14,576 bases of DNA from DASXRA01 sp036506155 (lineage in GTDB: Bacteria; Actinomycetota; Actinomycetes; Mycobacteriales; Jatrophihabitantaceae). This document shows, one piece after another, positions 1 to 6,675 of the stretch (its first letter is position 1; each line of letters starts with the position of its first letter). The position numbers and the translations under genes are program-made. The notes below the pieces were generated by a model. That model made no database searches, had not been told where the DNA came from, and saw only the letters and a program-made list of their open reading frames with translations. The stretch is taken from positions 1 through 14,576 of the forward strand of contig DASXSF010000119.1 of NCBI GenBank assembly GCA_036506155.1, in the 5' to 3' direction.

Positions 1-1
1 G

Positions 2-628
2 CCGCTGGCCGAATCCCTGGACGCCAAAAGCGCGGTCGTCGGCCTGCCGCTGGACGTCGAGCGCATCGACGCGTGCCACACGAACGAGCGCTGGGCGCGT
101 CCGACGGTCGTCTTCAACCATGCCCCGATCGCCAGCAAGAACCCGGAGCTGTTCGTCCGCGTGATGCGCCAAGTCCTGCCACGCCACGACGTGCAGGTGC
201 TGTTCACCCGCCGCTTCCCGCCGACGCAGCCGGGCGGGGCGGCCGTGGCGGCTCTCGCCGCGGCGTTCCCCGAGCAGGTGATGCTGGGCAACAACCTGCC
301 GCTGCCGAACTACTACCGGGCGCTGTGGATGGCCGAGCTGCAGGTCTCGACCGCGACGCACGAGAGCCTGGGCATCGCCACACTCGAGGCAATGCACACC
401 GGCACCTGTTGCATCCTGCCGCGCCTGGGCAGCTACCCGGAGATCACCGGCGAGCATCCCGACGCGCTGTACGACCCGGGGGAAGGCCAGCTGCACGAAC
501 GGCTGACCTACTTCCTGCGGCATCCCGACCGGCGGCAGGCCGTGGCCGGCGACCTGCAGCGAGCCGCCGCCCGATACACGCCCGCCGTCGTCGTGCCGCG
601 GATCGCCGCCGTGTTGGACGGCCTGTAA
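2..628 (+). CDS. Glycosyltransferase, GT-B/GT4-like, C-terminal part (5' end outside window)
   Basis: The reading frame is open from the first bases of the window, so the N-terminal domain is missing. It ends at a TAA at 626-628, leaving 208 residues. Seen: a linker stretch VVFNHAPIASKNPELF, and further on THESLGIATLEAM, which carries the E-x7-E spacing of retaining GT4 enzymes. In that family these glutamates bind the nucleotide-sugar donor. A glycine/proline turn (LGSYPEI) and a final helical stretch follow, as in the donor-binding Rossmann domain. The FNH...KNP pattern recalls the glycosyltransferases annotated as tRNA-queuosine mannosyltransferase-like, but with half the protein missing the acceptor cannot be named. 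An internal ATG at 161 is not the start, because homology-like sequence runs through it from upstream. A hairpin follows the stop. The neighbouring gene is off the left edge, so operon context is unknown. Confidence 0.75.
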   Translation, partial: PLAESLDAKSAVVGLPLDVERIDACHTNERWARPTVVFNHAPIASKNPELFVRVMRQVLPRHDVQVLFTRRFPPTQPGGAAVAALAAAFPEQVMLGNNLPLPNYYRALWMAELQVSTATHESLGIATLEAMHTGTCCILPRLGSYPEITGEHPDALYDPGEGQLHERLTYFLRHPDRRQAVAGDLQRAAARYTPAVVVPRIAAVLDGL

Positions 629-635
629 ACGACAC

Positions 636-672
636 GGGCGGCGCAGCCCGCCTCCCGACGCTCGGGCCGCCC
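636..672 (+). terminator. Nested GC-rich hairpin after the glycosyltransferase
   Basis: Eight bases after the TAA stop, GGGCGG (636-641) can pair with CCGCCC (667-672). Inside it CCCGA (654-658) pairs with TCGGG (662-666) around a 3-nt loop. No U-tract follows, which is usual for candidate terminators in high-GC actinobacteria. Position and structure fit a terminator, but this is only a by-eye fold. Confidence 0.35.
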
Positions 673-1110
673 ACGAGCAGCTCCCCACCCTGCGGCCGGC
701 GCAGTCGTGCGACACCCGTGCCAGAACCGACCGGTCCGCCCCGCCACGACCTCCGCGTGCACCTCACGCTGCTCGACCTCACCCCGCTGCATCGCCGCCC
801 ACAACGCCCACACGCCCTCCGCGACGATCGGTCTGAAAACGAAGCCAATCAACACCCTCACAAGATCGGTGTTGGCGACCACCGCAAGGACCCAGAAATA
901 GCGTCATACGGACTGGCTCAGCGAGATCCTTGTTCGTTGTCTTGACGGGGGCCACCACCCGCCAGGTCCGAACCAACGCGCGCCGGCATAGAAAAGACGG
1001 ATCGTGGCCGCCTCGCACGCGCAGCGCCTCGCGCTCGGTCGAGCCGCACGGGTGGACGAATTGCAGAAGCCGTCGGCTGCTGCTGCCGTCGCTGGTGTGG
1101 CCGACAACCT
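673..1110. other. No gene supported
   Basis: I find no convincing gene here on either strand. One minus-strand frame from about 900 down to about 690 reads as a plausible hydrophobic and then charged protein (YFWVLAVVANTDLVRVL, then GVWALWAAMQRGEVEQ). It starts just after a TGA, has only a GTG as possible start, and runs into low-complexity Arg/Ala sequence and then antisense to the glycosyltransferase. It may be a gene fragment of unknown family. The other frames are Arg/Pro/Ser-rich, typical of non-coding high-GC DNA. Confidence 0.4.
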
Positions 1111-1521
1111 TCACCGAGGGCGTTGGGCCTCCGGCCGTTGTCCGGGCGACACGCTCTTGTACAGAGAGTTCTTCGTCGACGAGGCCGGCACGATCTCCAG
1201 CCGCTGCAGTTCAGCACCGACACGGGTGACGTCGCCGTCTGCCTGGTCGAGCATTCGCAGGCCTACCTCGACAGCACGCCAGTCAGCTGACGGGTCGAAG
1301 AACCCCAGCACGTCAACGACTTGAGCCACCCACTGTTTCGCGCCGCGCTTGTCACGTCGCAGCTGGGTGTAGTAGCTCCCCACTGCGTCGCTCACCGACT
1401 TCTTGCGCTGACCCCACTTCTCGCCTTGCCGGGCCGCATCACAAGCCAGTCGCCACAGCTGCGCAACGTCGACGTGCCGATCCAGCACAGGGTCCCCCAC
1501 GCGGGCAGCGTAGCGCTCCAA
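1111..1521 (-). CDS. Hypothetical protein, 136 codons, possibly N-terminally truncated
   Basis: This minus-strand ORF ends with TGA at 1111-1113. Its residue mix looks natural, unlike the other frames here: it is rich in Ala, Val, Asp, Trp and Lys and has amphipathic helical stretches such as VAQLWRLACDAARQ and WVAQVVDVLGFFDPSADW. I do not recognise the family. The only start near the beginning is a TTG at 1521. An in-frame TGA lies three codons upstream, and no Shine-Dalgarno sequence is visible, so the true N-terminus may have been lost in a rearrangement. The last part (SPGQRPEAQRPR) looks like non-homologous tail sequence. No signal peptide or membrane segment is visible. It lies among transposase remnants and may be a passenger or pseudogene fragment. 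Confidence 0.4.
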   Translation of the reverse strand: MERYAARVGDPVLDRHVDVAQLWRLACDAARQGEKWGQRKKSVSDAVGSYYTQLRRDKRGAKQWVAQVVDVLGFFDPSADWRAVEVGLRMLDQADGDVTRVGAELQRLEIVPASSTKNSLYKSVSPGQRPEAQRPR

Positions 1522-1578
1522 CAGGACCCGTCATACGGCTCGGCTCGCGTTCGGCGATCGCTCTCGGCGCCCGAATGA

Positions 1579-1829
<251 letters not shown>

Positions 1830-2018
1830 TCAGAGCGCCATAGCGAGCTCATCGAATGCGATGCGGATCCGATCACACATTGGCAAGTCGGCAGTCATCG
1901 CGTACTGGCCGCGGCGCAGGTTCTGCACGAACGCGTGGCCAGCCGCGATGGTGCGCGCGGACGCGAGACGTTTGACGGCGCGGCCATCAGCCCGTTCGGG
2001 CTGCAACGCTGCCCCCAA
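1830..2018 (-). pseudogene. IS6-family transposase, C-terminal remnant
   Basis: The minus frame contains KRLASARTIAAGHAFVQNLRRG followed by QYAMTADLP and a terminal FDELAMAL before a TGA at 1830-1832. In IS6-family transposases of actinobacteria the segment after the DDE catalytic glutamate reads very much like I-A-G-H-A-F-V-Q-N-L-R-R-G-H-Y-E and ends in F-x-E-L-A. The sequence further upstream (DRLGAALQPERADGRAV) only loosely resembles the family, and the catalytic core is absent. This is therefore about one quarter of a transposase, degenerate at its upstream edge, and it cannot be active. Its upstream end abuts the plus-strand integrase remnant. Confidence 0.7.
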
Positions 2019-2020
2019 TC

Positions 2021-2184
2021 GATCAACGCAACAACGCCCACTACAACGCGCACCGGCCCCATCGCGCTGTCGAGCAACGATCGGTTACTCAGCAGCCGCG
2101 GTTCAATCGCCTCCCGACACACGAGTGCTGCGCCGAACGCAGATCCTCGGCGGTCTGATCAACGAATACCGCCACGCCGCCTGA
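2021..2184 (+). pseudogene. Integrase-core (rve) transposase, C-terminal remnant, frameshifted
   Basis: One plus frame gives NNAHYNAHRPHRAVEQRS from about 2030. This is the typical end of the rve/DDE core of IS3- or IS481-like transposases (Y-N-x-x-R-P-H-R). A second plus frame then gives VLRRTQILGGLINEYRHAA and a TGA at 2182-2184, the usual tail (R-R-x-x-x-L-G-G-L-I-x-E-Y). The two halves belong to one protein and are separated by a frameshift between about 2060 and 2120. The catalytic Asp residues lie upstream and are missing, having been replaced by the IS6-type remnant on the other strand. It is non-functional. Confidence 0.7.
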
Positions 2185-2383
2185 CCAGAGCCCGGCTGAG
2201 GTTATTGAGCCCCACAGGTAGCCGGGGACGCATGGAGCATCACCGCTGGTGCTCCGACGTACTGCCCCACAAGGTCATGCCACTCACGCCACCGATGCGC
2301 AGTGGTCGCGCCCGATGCCGCGTGTTCCCACGACAAATCCCACGTTGGCTGTGTGGGGTCGGCTTCGATTCGCCTCAGCTCCA

Positions 2384-2407
2384 CGACACCACGGCAGGCC
2401 GGTGTCG
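2384..2407 (-). terminator. Hairpin downstream of the LURP-one gene
   Basis: CGACACC (2384-2390) and GGTGTCG (2401-2407) form a perfect 7-bp stem with a 10-nt loop. The stem begins 7 nt after the minus-strand stop at 2414. No U-tract is present. It is a plausible weak terminator for the gene to its right. Confidence 0.3.
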
Positions 2408-2413
2408 CCGCGG

Positions 2414-2938
2414 TCAGCGGGTCATCTGGTCGAGGGCCGCGGTCACTGCAAGGAGCAGCACGGTGTCTTGGGTCGGGTCGGCCTCGACGCCGTAGGTGTC
2501 GGCGACCCGGAACCATTTCCTCGACACCTCGGCGACTTTCTTGCCGCCGCGTTCGATCCGATATTCGTGGTCGACGATGTTGCCGTGCACCTCCATGTCG
2601 GGGCCGTTTTCCATGTGCACTTCGAACCGGTCGCGTAGCGGCGTGATCAGCGCCTTCTTCACCGTCGCCACCTTGTCGCCGTGCGCGTCCTCGATCTCCA
2701 TCGTGTCTCGGATGTGGAGCATCCGCTGCTGGATCTTGAGGAGCTCGTTGCCGGAGGCATCCTCGAAGATGAGGGTGTCGCGTACTCGCAGCGCCTTGCC
2801 GTTGACCTTGTAAACGCGCTGACCGGCGTCGTCCTCGATCCAGTAGTCATCGCCGATGGAGACCAGCTTCTCCCGCATGCGGTAGTGCGCGTCGCCGCGT
2901 CGTTCCTCGCGGCGTTCCCGCCGACCGAATAGTGCCAT
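2414..2938 (-). CDS. LURP-one-related (scramblase-like fold) family protein
   Basis: The product has 174 residues, the usual size for the family. It begins with a basic segment (ALFGRRERREERRG), then YRMREKLVSIGDDYWIEDD. This is followed by repeated beta-strand units of the pattern hydrophobic-x-D-x-x-G, such as VYKVNGKALRVRDTLIFED and then LLKIQQRMLHIRDTMEIED. This is the Tubby-like 12-strand barrel architecture of LURP-one/YxjI proteins. Their biochemical role in bacteria is not established; a membrane-lipid or nucleic-acid association is conjecture. I chose the ATG at 2938 over the upstream start at 3013 because a GGGGG Shine-Dalgarno sequence sits about 6 nt before it and the family N-terminus matches. 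No signal peptide or transmembrane segment is visible. The gene is intact, although it is surrounded by pseudogenes. It stands alone with a possible terminator hairpin after it. Confidence 0.85.
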   Translation of the reverse strand: MALFGRRERREERRGDAHYRMREKLVSIGDDYWIEDDAGQRVYKVNGKALRVRDTLIFEDASGNELLKIQQRMLHIRDTMEIEDAHGDKVATVKKALITPLRDRFEVHMENGPDMEVHGNIVDHEYRIERGGKKVAEVSRKWFRVADTYGVEADPTQDTVLLLAVTAALDQMTR

Positions 2939-3255
2939 CGCATCCCCCAGGTGCTCTAACCGGACAATCCGTCCTCGCTCGCATGCGCGCTGTATCTCGT
3001 CAAACGCCATCATCGGAGCCTGACCGACGCATCACCCATGATGAACGGCGGATCGGACTTACCGTAACAGCGCTGCGGGCCGCATCCAGTGCTGAGCGCG
3101 CGCGTATTCGGTCAAGTGCGTAGACGTAGAGCTGCAGCTGCGTCGCTTGTTCCGTCGAACTAAATCATCGAGCCAGATACCCTGATCGAGGACGCTTATC
3201 AAGTGGGACTGACCCATCCATAGCCATGAACGCGGTGCACGGACTCGCTGTCGCC
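2939..3255. other. Intergenic; possible decayed 3' part of the ATP-grasp gene
   Basis: No gene is supported here. The first bases carry the Shine-Dalgarno sequence of the LURP-one gene. From about 3330 down to 3059 a minus frame shifted relative to the ATP-grasp remnant contains HEHLSFRRFSLPTIL, which could be the continuation of that gene (compare T-x-E-H-L...L in grasp maturases). After that no family feature can be recognised, so the C-terminal ATP-grasp domain is essentially gone. Confidence 0.35.
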
Positions 3256-3770
3256 TTAAAATCGTCGGCAGTGAAAAACGCCGGAAAGAAAGGTGCTCGT
3301 GTAAGAGGGTGTGCAGATGGCACAAATACACTTGATCTCGTTGGAGTCCGCGGCGGCTCTATGCCCGACGAAGGGCCGGCTCAGCGATTTGTATGCAACA
3401 ACCTTTCCATTACATTCTTCGTAGAAGACATTAACTTCAATCGGCTTGTTGGTGATCAGAGTTCGGGGAATAGTCATATCAATTTGGTGTGCTAATCGTA
3501 GTTGTAGCGGCTCATTTTGAGCCGCACGATTAGCCGCAGGAGCATTAATCCAAACGCAGTCAAGAATCTCATAGAAGCCTCTGGCTGTCTCCCGTACTTT
3601 AGACAATGCAAACTCGCGCTGCTCAAAAGGTAGACCTGGTGGAAGTCGATAGCTCCCGGGACGTCTGTACCACACTGACGCGATGTCTCGGGAATCGACA
3701 CGTTCTTTGCCTGGCAAATCCGATGTGGCTTTCTGGCGAATGCCATCGAAGCTCAGAGATCGGCTGACCC
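3256..3770 (-). pseudogene. TgmB/MvdD-like ATP-grasp peptide maturase, N-terminal remnant
   Basis: The minus frame reads DIASVWYRRPGSYRLPPGLP, then EFALSKVRETARGFYEIL, CVWINAPAANRAAQNEPLQL, IPRTLITNKP and KVVAYKSLSRPFVGHR. This order matches the pre-ATP-grasp region of graspetide (omega-ester peptide) maturases: V-W-Y-R-R-P, W-[IV]-N-x-P, K-P-x-Q-L, P-x-T-L-[IV]-T-N, V-x-Y-K. In the family these enzymes use ATP to form ester or amide links in precursor peptides. The ORF start at 3717 is a TTG, and homology-like sequence extends further upstream to about 3770 without a start. The frame ends in unrelated residues at 3256, so the ATP-binding C-terminal half is lost. The segment is visibly less GC-rich than everything around it, which suggests foreign origin. 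No precursor peptide gene remains on its 5' side, where the tape-measure remnant abuts. Confidence 0.7.
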
Positions 3771-3794
3771 GAAGGGGTATGTCGCCGTGTTTAG

Positions 3795-4839
3795 TTGGAC
3801 GACGGGTACGCCTTGGGATTCGAGCTGGCGAGGTACTGGAATCAGGTATGGACGAACATCAAGCACTGGACCGCCGACGCGTCCGCGTTCATCCGCCGCT
3901 ACTGGTACCTGATCATCAGCCTCCCGGGTGGGATGGCTGCTCGTCCTGCTGGCGAACTGGCGCACCGTCTGGAACATCATCCGGTCGGTGACCAGCGCCG
4001 CGTGGGCGTTCATACGGCCGATCTTCAACGCGATCAAGACGCTCGGGATCAGCCCGGTCCAGATCGCGATCGACATTCTCGACGGCCATTGGACCGCCGC
4101 ATTGAGACACTTCGCGGGGGTGACCAGCGGCACGGTGCGTTTCCTCGGGCCGATCTTCTACGGGATCAGGTTCGTCATCGACATGATGCGAGCCGCGATC
4201 GACCTGCTCACCGGGCACTGGAGCGCCGCCTGGCAGATTATGGGCGGCGCTGTGAGAGCCGCTGTCGCGCCGATTCTTGCGACGATCAACGCGATCGTGA
4301 GCGGCGTGCACGCCGCTGCCGGCGCCATCCAGTCCGCGCTCGGCGGGATCGGCAGTGCCGTCAACGCGGTCAGCATCGGCGGCAGCTTCAACTATTCGGG
4401 ATGCTGTCGAGCCTGCGGAACAAGATCGCCGCGGACGGTGGCCACGCCGCAGGCGGGTATCTCGGCGAAGGCTGGAACCGGATCAACCGAGCGCGGCTCG
4501 GAGCGGCTGTTCAAGACGGGCTCGCAAGTGCGGGTGATGCCGCACGGCACCGGCCCGGCCCCGGCAAGCGGGGGCGGCACGACGATCATCAATAGGTTCG
4601 TGATCGCCGGCAGCGTGTGGGCTGCTCGTGACCTCGCCCGCGAGATGCAGGCCGAGATGCTGCGGCAGGGCATCCGCTGGGGCGCCACCCGCGCCTACCC
4701 CTCGTACCGCAATGAGGGCGCCCCTAGCCGCCGACTCGGCACCATCAGCGGCGCCGCAACGCTGGGGCTCACCCGTAGGCGGACCAGCCGGCGCCGGCCC
4801 GCCGATAGCCGGCCGGTAGCGGCGGCGCTTCGTCGTTGA
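3795..4839 (+). pseudogene. Phage tail tape-measure protein, C-terminal part, multiply frameshifted
   Basis: Tape-measure proteins set tail length in siphophages and are long and hydrophobic, with Trp-rich amphipathic repeats. Seen in order: WNQVWTNIKHWTADASAFIRR and YWYLIISLPGG in one frame; a shift near 3925-3935 to WLLVLLANWRTVWNIIRSV, GHWTAALRHF and GHWSAAWQIM in another; then SIGGSFNYSG. A shift near 4398 gives LSSLRNKIAADGGHAAGGYL, and a return shift near 4460 gives GSERLFKTGSQVRVMPHGTG and the C-terminal helix ARDLAREMQAEMLRQGI. The usual N-terminal several hundred residues are absent. After about 4705 the frame is probably not original, as it overlaps a minus-strand gene. Three frame disruptions and truncation make this a pseudogene and the clearest prophage marker in the window. 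Confidence 0.75.
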
Positions 4840-5041
4840 GCACCCCGATGAAGCAGCCGTCGCCGGGCCAGACGGCGTGCGGCCGGCCCACTGGCGGCGG
4901 CCATGCGCTCCGGTCCTCTCCGAGCTGGAGGCGAGGAGTCGGCTCGTAGTCACGCGGGTCGCTCCACGGACGGATGTGCGAGCCGTGCACCCACGCTGCG
5001 CAGGTCAGCCAGTGGACGCCGGCATCGGCGCCGGGCGGCAT
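4769..5041 (-). CDS. Small hypothetical protein, 90 aa, prophage-associated
   Basis: I do not recognise this protein. It is soluble-looking, rich in Pro, Gly and Trp, with two Cys at most (LTCAAWVHGSHIRPWSDP, then GDGCFIGVLNDEAPPLP). The ATG at 5039-5041 overlaps the TGA of the preceding 38-aa ORF by one base (TGATG). This overlap suggests translational coupling and supports both as real. A GTG immediately upstream at 5044 is an alternative start. The 3' end runs convergently into the tape-measure remnant. The residue mix resembles small actinophage or mobile-element proteins, but no function can be assigned. Confidence 0.5.
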   Translation of the reverse strand: MPPGADAGVHWLTCAAWVHGSHIRPWSDPRDYEPTPRLQLGEDRSAWPPPVGRPHAVWPGDGCFIGVLNDEAPPLPAGYRRAGAGWSAYG

Positions 5042-5157
5042 CACTTGTTCGGTCCATACGACGAGCGCCCACCGCCCGGCCCGTTGCCCCAGGTGTCGAG
5101 CTGGGCCGTGCCCGGAGGGATGTCGAGCCTGACGCGCATGCGCCCGGTCGAACTCAT
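5041..5157 (-). CDS. Tiny hypothetical protein, 38 aa, coupled to the next ORF
   Basis: The ATG at 5155-5157 is preceded by an AGGA-like Shine-Dalgarno sequence about 7 nt away (TAGGATCCGAAC). The product runs MSSTGRMRVRLDIPPG to SSYGPNK, is basic and Gly-rich, and has no membrane segment. It stops with TGA overlapping the ATG of the 90-aa ORF. The family is not recognised. The tight overlap is the main support that it is translated. Confidence 0.45.
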   Translation of the reverse strand: MSSTGRMRVRLDIPPGTAQLDTWGNGPGGGRSSYGPNK

Positions 5158-5323
5158 GTTCGGATCCTAACGCGCCTCACTGCGGCCGACCTCCGCCCAA
5201 GCGGCCGCCCTCAGCCCAAATTTGAAGGCGTCACTTTGCGGTGGTCTGATTAGCCGTCGAGCGTCTCGTTGGATTCGGATTGGGCGACTTGGCACCTCGA
5301 CCTGAAATGACGAGCCCACGCAG

Positions 5324-5344
5324 TTATCCACAGGCTTGTCCACA
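5324..5344 (+). promoter_or_regulatory. Two DnaA-box-like 9-mers in tandem
   Basis: TTATCCACA (5324-5332) matches the consensus DnaA box and TTGTCCACA (5336-5344) is a one-base variant. They are in the same orientation with starts 12 bp apart. Two boxes alone do not make an origin, since no AT-rich unwinding region or replication gene adjoins them. They could serve regulation or be chance: similar TTATCCACAG strings are common in actinobacterial intergenic DNA. Confidence 0.4.
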
Positions 5345-5419
5345 ACGGAGGATCTTCCCTTACGCGCCCGTAGCGGAAACTCCTACTACGTGACGCGTAC
5401 ATCCGGTTACGATCTGTCC

Positions 5420-5629
5420 GTGAGGCCGACCGTCGACCGACTCGTGCATTACGTGCCGCGTGACGGCGAGGTTTGCCTGGATGCGATCATCACCGCCGTC
5501 GAGCTGACCGGCGTCGATCTGTACGTCTTCCATGGCGCGCTGCCGTTCCACGTGACGGATGTGCCGCGCCGCGGCCAGCCGTCCGAGCACCGCAACGTCG
5601 GCAAGTGGCACTGGCCCGAGCCGGATTGA
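5420..5629 (+). CDS. Small phage-type protein with C-terminal W-H-W-P-E motif (copy 1)
   Basis: The product is 69 aa from the GTG at 5420. Seen: VDRLVHYVPRDGEVCLDAII, an alternating beta pattern VDLYVFHGALPFHV, and the ending RGQPSEHRNVGKWHWPEPD. Small proteins starting near R-x-V-H-Y and ending in G-T-W-H-W-P-E are common, uncharacterised genes of actinophages and actinobacterial mobile elements. That recognition is from family memory and gives no function. Earlier in-frame starts (GTG at 5390, TTG at 5336) would add residues outside the family pattern, and no strong Shine-Dalgarno sequence marks any of them. A decayed second copy lies at 6433-6639, on the other side of the lamin-tail gene. 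Confidence 0.6.
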   Translation: MRPTVDRLVHYVPRDGEVCLDAIITAVELTGVDLYVFHGALPFHVTDVPRRGQPSEHRNVGKWHWPEPD

Positions 5630-5866
5630 CGAGGAAGGCCGCTACGCCTCGCCAGTCGTACTCGCTGTGCCAACCCCAGGCGCCACGCGAAACAAGGGCT
5701 CAGATGTGCTCTCCGAGGGAGCGGACGTTGACGGCGAAGTTCCAGTCGTCGAGGGTGCCGCCGCTAGCCGCTGGCATTGCGACACTCTAGGGCTGCGCGG
5801 TGACGGTGCGCCCGTACGTGAGTATGCGGCGCCAGTGGCGGGCCGGCGCCCGCCACAAACCGGGGA

Positions 5867-5872
5867 TTGACA
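5867..5872 (+). promoter_or_regulatory. Possible -35 element upstream of the lamin-tail gene
   Basis: A perfect TTGACA lies 51 nt before the ATG at 5924. The expected -10 position, about 17 nt further on, reads only CGACAA, so a complete sigma-70-type promoter is not evident. Offered as a weak candidate. Confidence 0.2.
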
Positions 5873-5923
5873 TCTGGAACCCGCGTGTGCGACAAACGGA
5901 GTCTTCACGGATCAGGGGGGACA

Positions 5924-6382
5924 ATGCGCAAGATCGTCACGTCGCTGCTCGCTGTCATCGTCATCGCGGCAGGGTTGGTCGCCGTCGAGTCTTAGCAGGC
6001 CTCGGCGGCCAGTTACTGCCTTCAGATCTACCGGATCTACTACAACTCGCCCGGCACCGACACCGGCAGCAACACCAGCCTCAACGCCGAGTTCGTCCAA
6101 CTGCACAACAGGTGCAGCACCGCACGTTCCATGAATAACTGGGTGCTTCGTGACAACAACGGTCACACGTTTAACTTCGGCACCTACACCATCGCCGGGA
6201 ACCATTACGTCACGGTGCACACCGGCAAGGGAACCAATACCGCGGCAAACCGGTACTGGGGCCTGAGCTGGTATGTCTGGAATAACGACAAGGACACCGC
6301 GTATCTCCGCAACGGGCCGCTCGGGACGCTGATTGACATCTGCTCCTACAACAATCCCAACGTCAGTTCGATCTTGTGTTGA
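5924..6382 (+). pseudogene. Secreted lamin-tail-domain protein with an in-frame amber codon
   Basis: The ATG at 5924 follows an AGGGGGG ribosome-binding site. One uninterrupted frame of 153 codons gives a signal peptide (MRKIVTSLLAVIVIAAGLV), then TAG at codon 24 (5993-5995), then QASA with a likely cleavage site before ASYC. The mature domain follows: LQIYRIYYNSPGTDTGSNTS, MNNWVLRDNNGHTFNFGTY, YVTVHTGKG, RYWGLSWYVWNNDKDTAYL, and TLIDICSY near the end. This is the immunoglobulin-like lamin tail domain found in exported actinobacterial proteins; its role there is thought to be in extracellular or nuclease-linked proteins. Codons on both sides of the TAG match the family, so a single base change explains it. 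Translation from the downstream ATG at 6131 would lack the signal and half the domain. Apart from the stop the gene looks recently intact, and readthrough cannot be excluded. Confidence 0.8.
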
Positions 6383-6432
6383 CGTAGGCCCGCGTCCTGT
6401 CGGGTCGCGATCGGCAATCCGGAACAGCCGGA

Positions 6433-6639
6433 CGTCATTACGTCGAGCGCGTCGGTTCGTGACGCTGCCCGCCGTGGCTGGCTGCCCACCGGGTCTTCAA
6501 CGTTGGGTCCGTGCACGCGGGCACGAGCGTGACCGCCTCGCATGTGTTTTGCACCGGTAGCTGTGATGTCCGGGGCGTGCGCGGCCAGCCGGCCGAACAC
6601 CGCAGCGTCGGTGAGTGGCACTGGCCCGAGCGGGCCTAG
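6433..6639 (+). pseudogene. Decayed second copy of the W-H-W-P-E protein
   Basis: The frame ending at TAG 6637-6639 encodes RGQPAEHRSVGEWHWPERA, closely matching copy 1 (RGQPSEHRNVGKWHWPEPD). The underlying DNA is also similar. Further upstream, HYVERVGS at 6436 resembles HYVPRDGE of copy 1 but is followed by a TGA at 6460, and the middle of the protein is not conserved. No start codon with a ribosome-binding site is visible. It is a broken paralogue. Confidence 0.6.
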
Positions 6640-6675
6640 AAGCCGACACTCGATTTACAAGCAGGGAGGCACCTC

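Noticed and set aside
73..945. Plus-strand ORF overlapping the glycosyltransferase
   Set aside because: It is a low-complexity Arg/Pro/Ala reading frame. The glycosyltransferase in the other plus frame has clear family motifs.
2202..2516. Minus-strand ORF next to the LURP-one gene
   Set aside because: Its start lies inside the LURP-one gene in another frame. The part below 2413 is somewhat protein-like (VVELRRIEADPTQPTWDL), but no family or start can be supported.
5700..5777. 25-codon minus-strand ORF (MPAASGGTLDDWNFAVNVRS...)
   Set aside because: The residues look natural, but it is very short, has no ribosome-binding site, and follows a TAG closely. At most it is a scrap of a phage gene.
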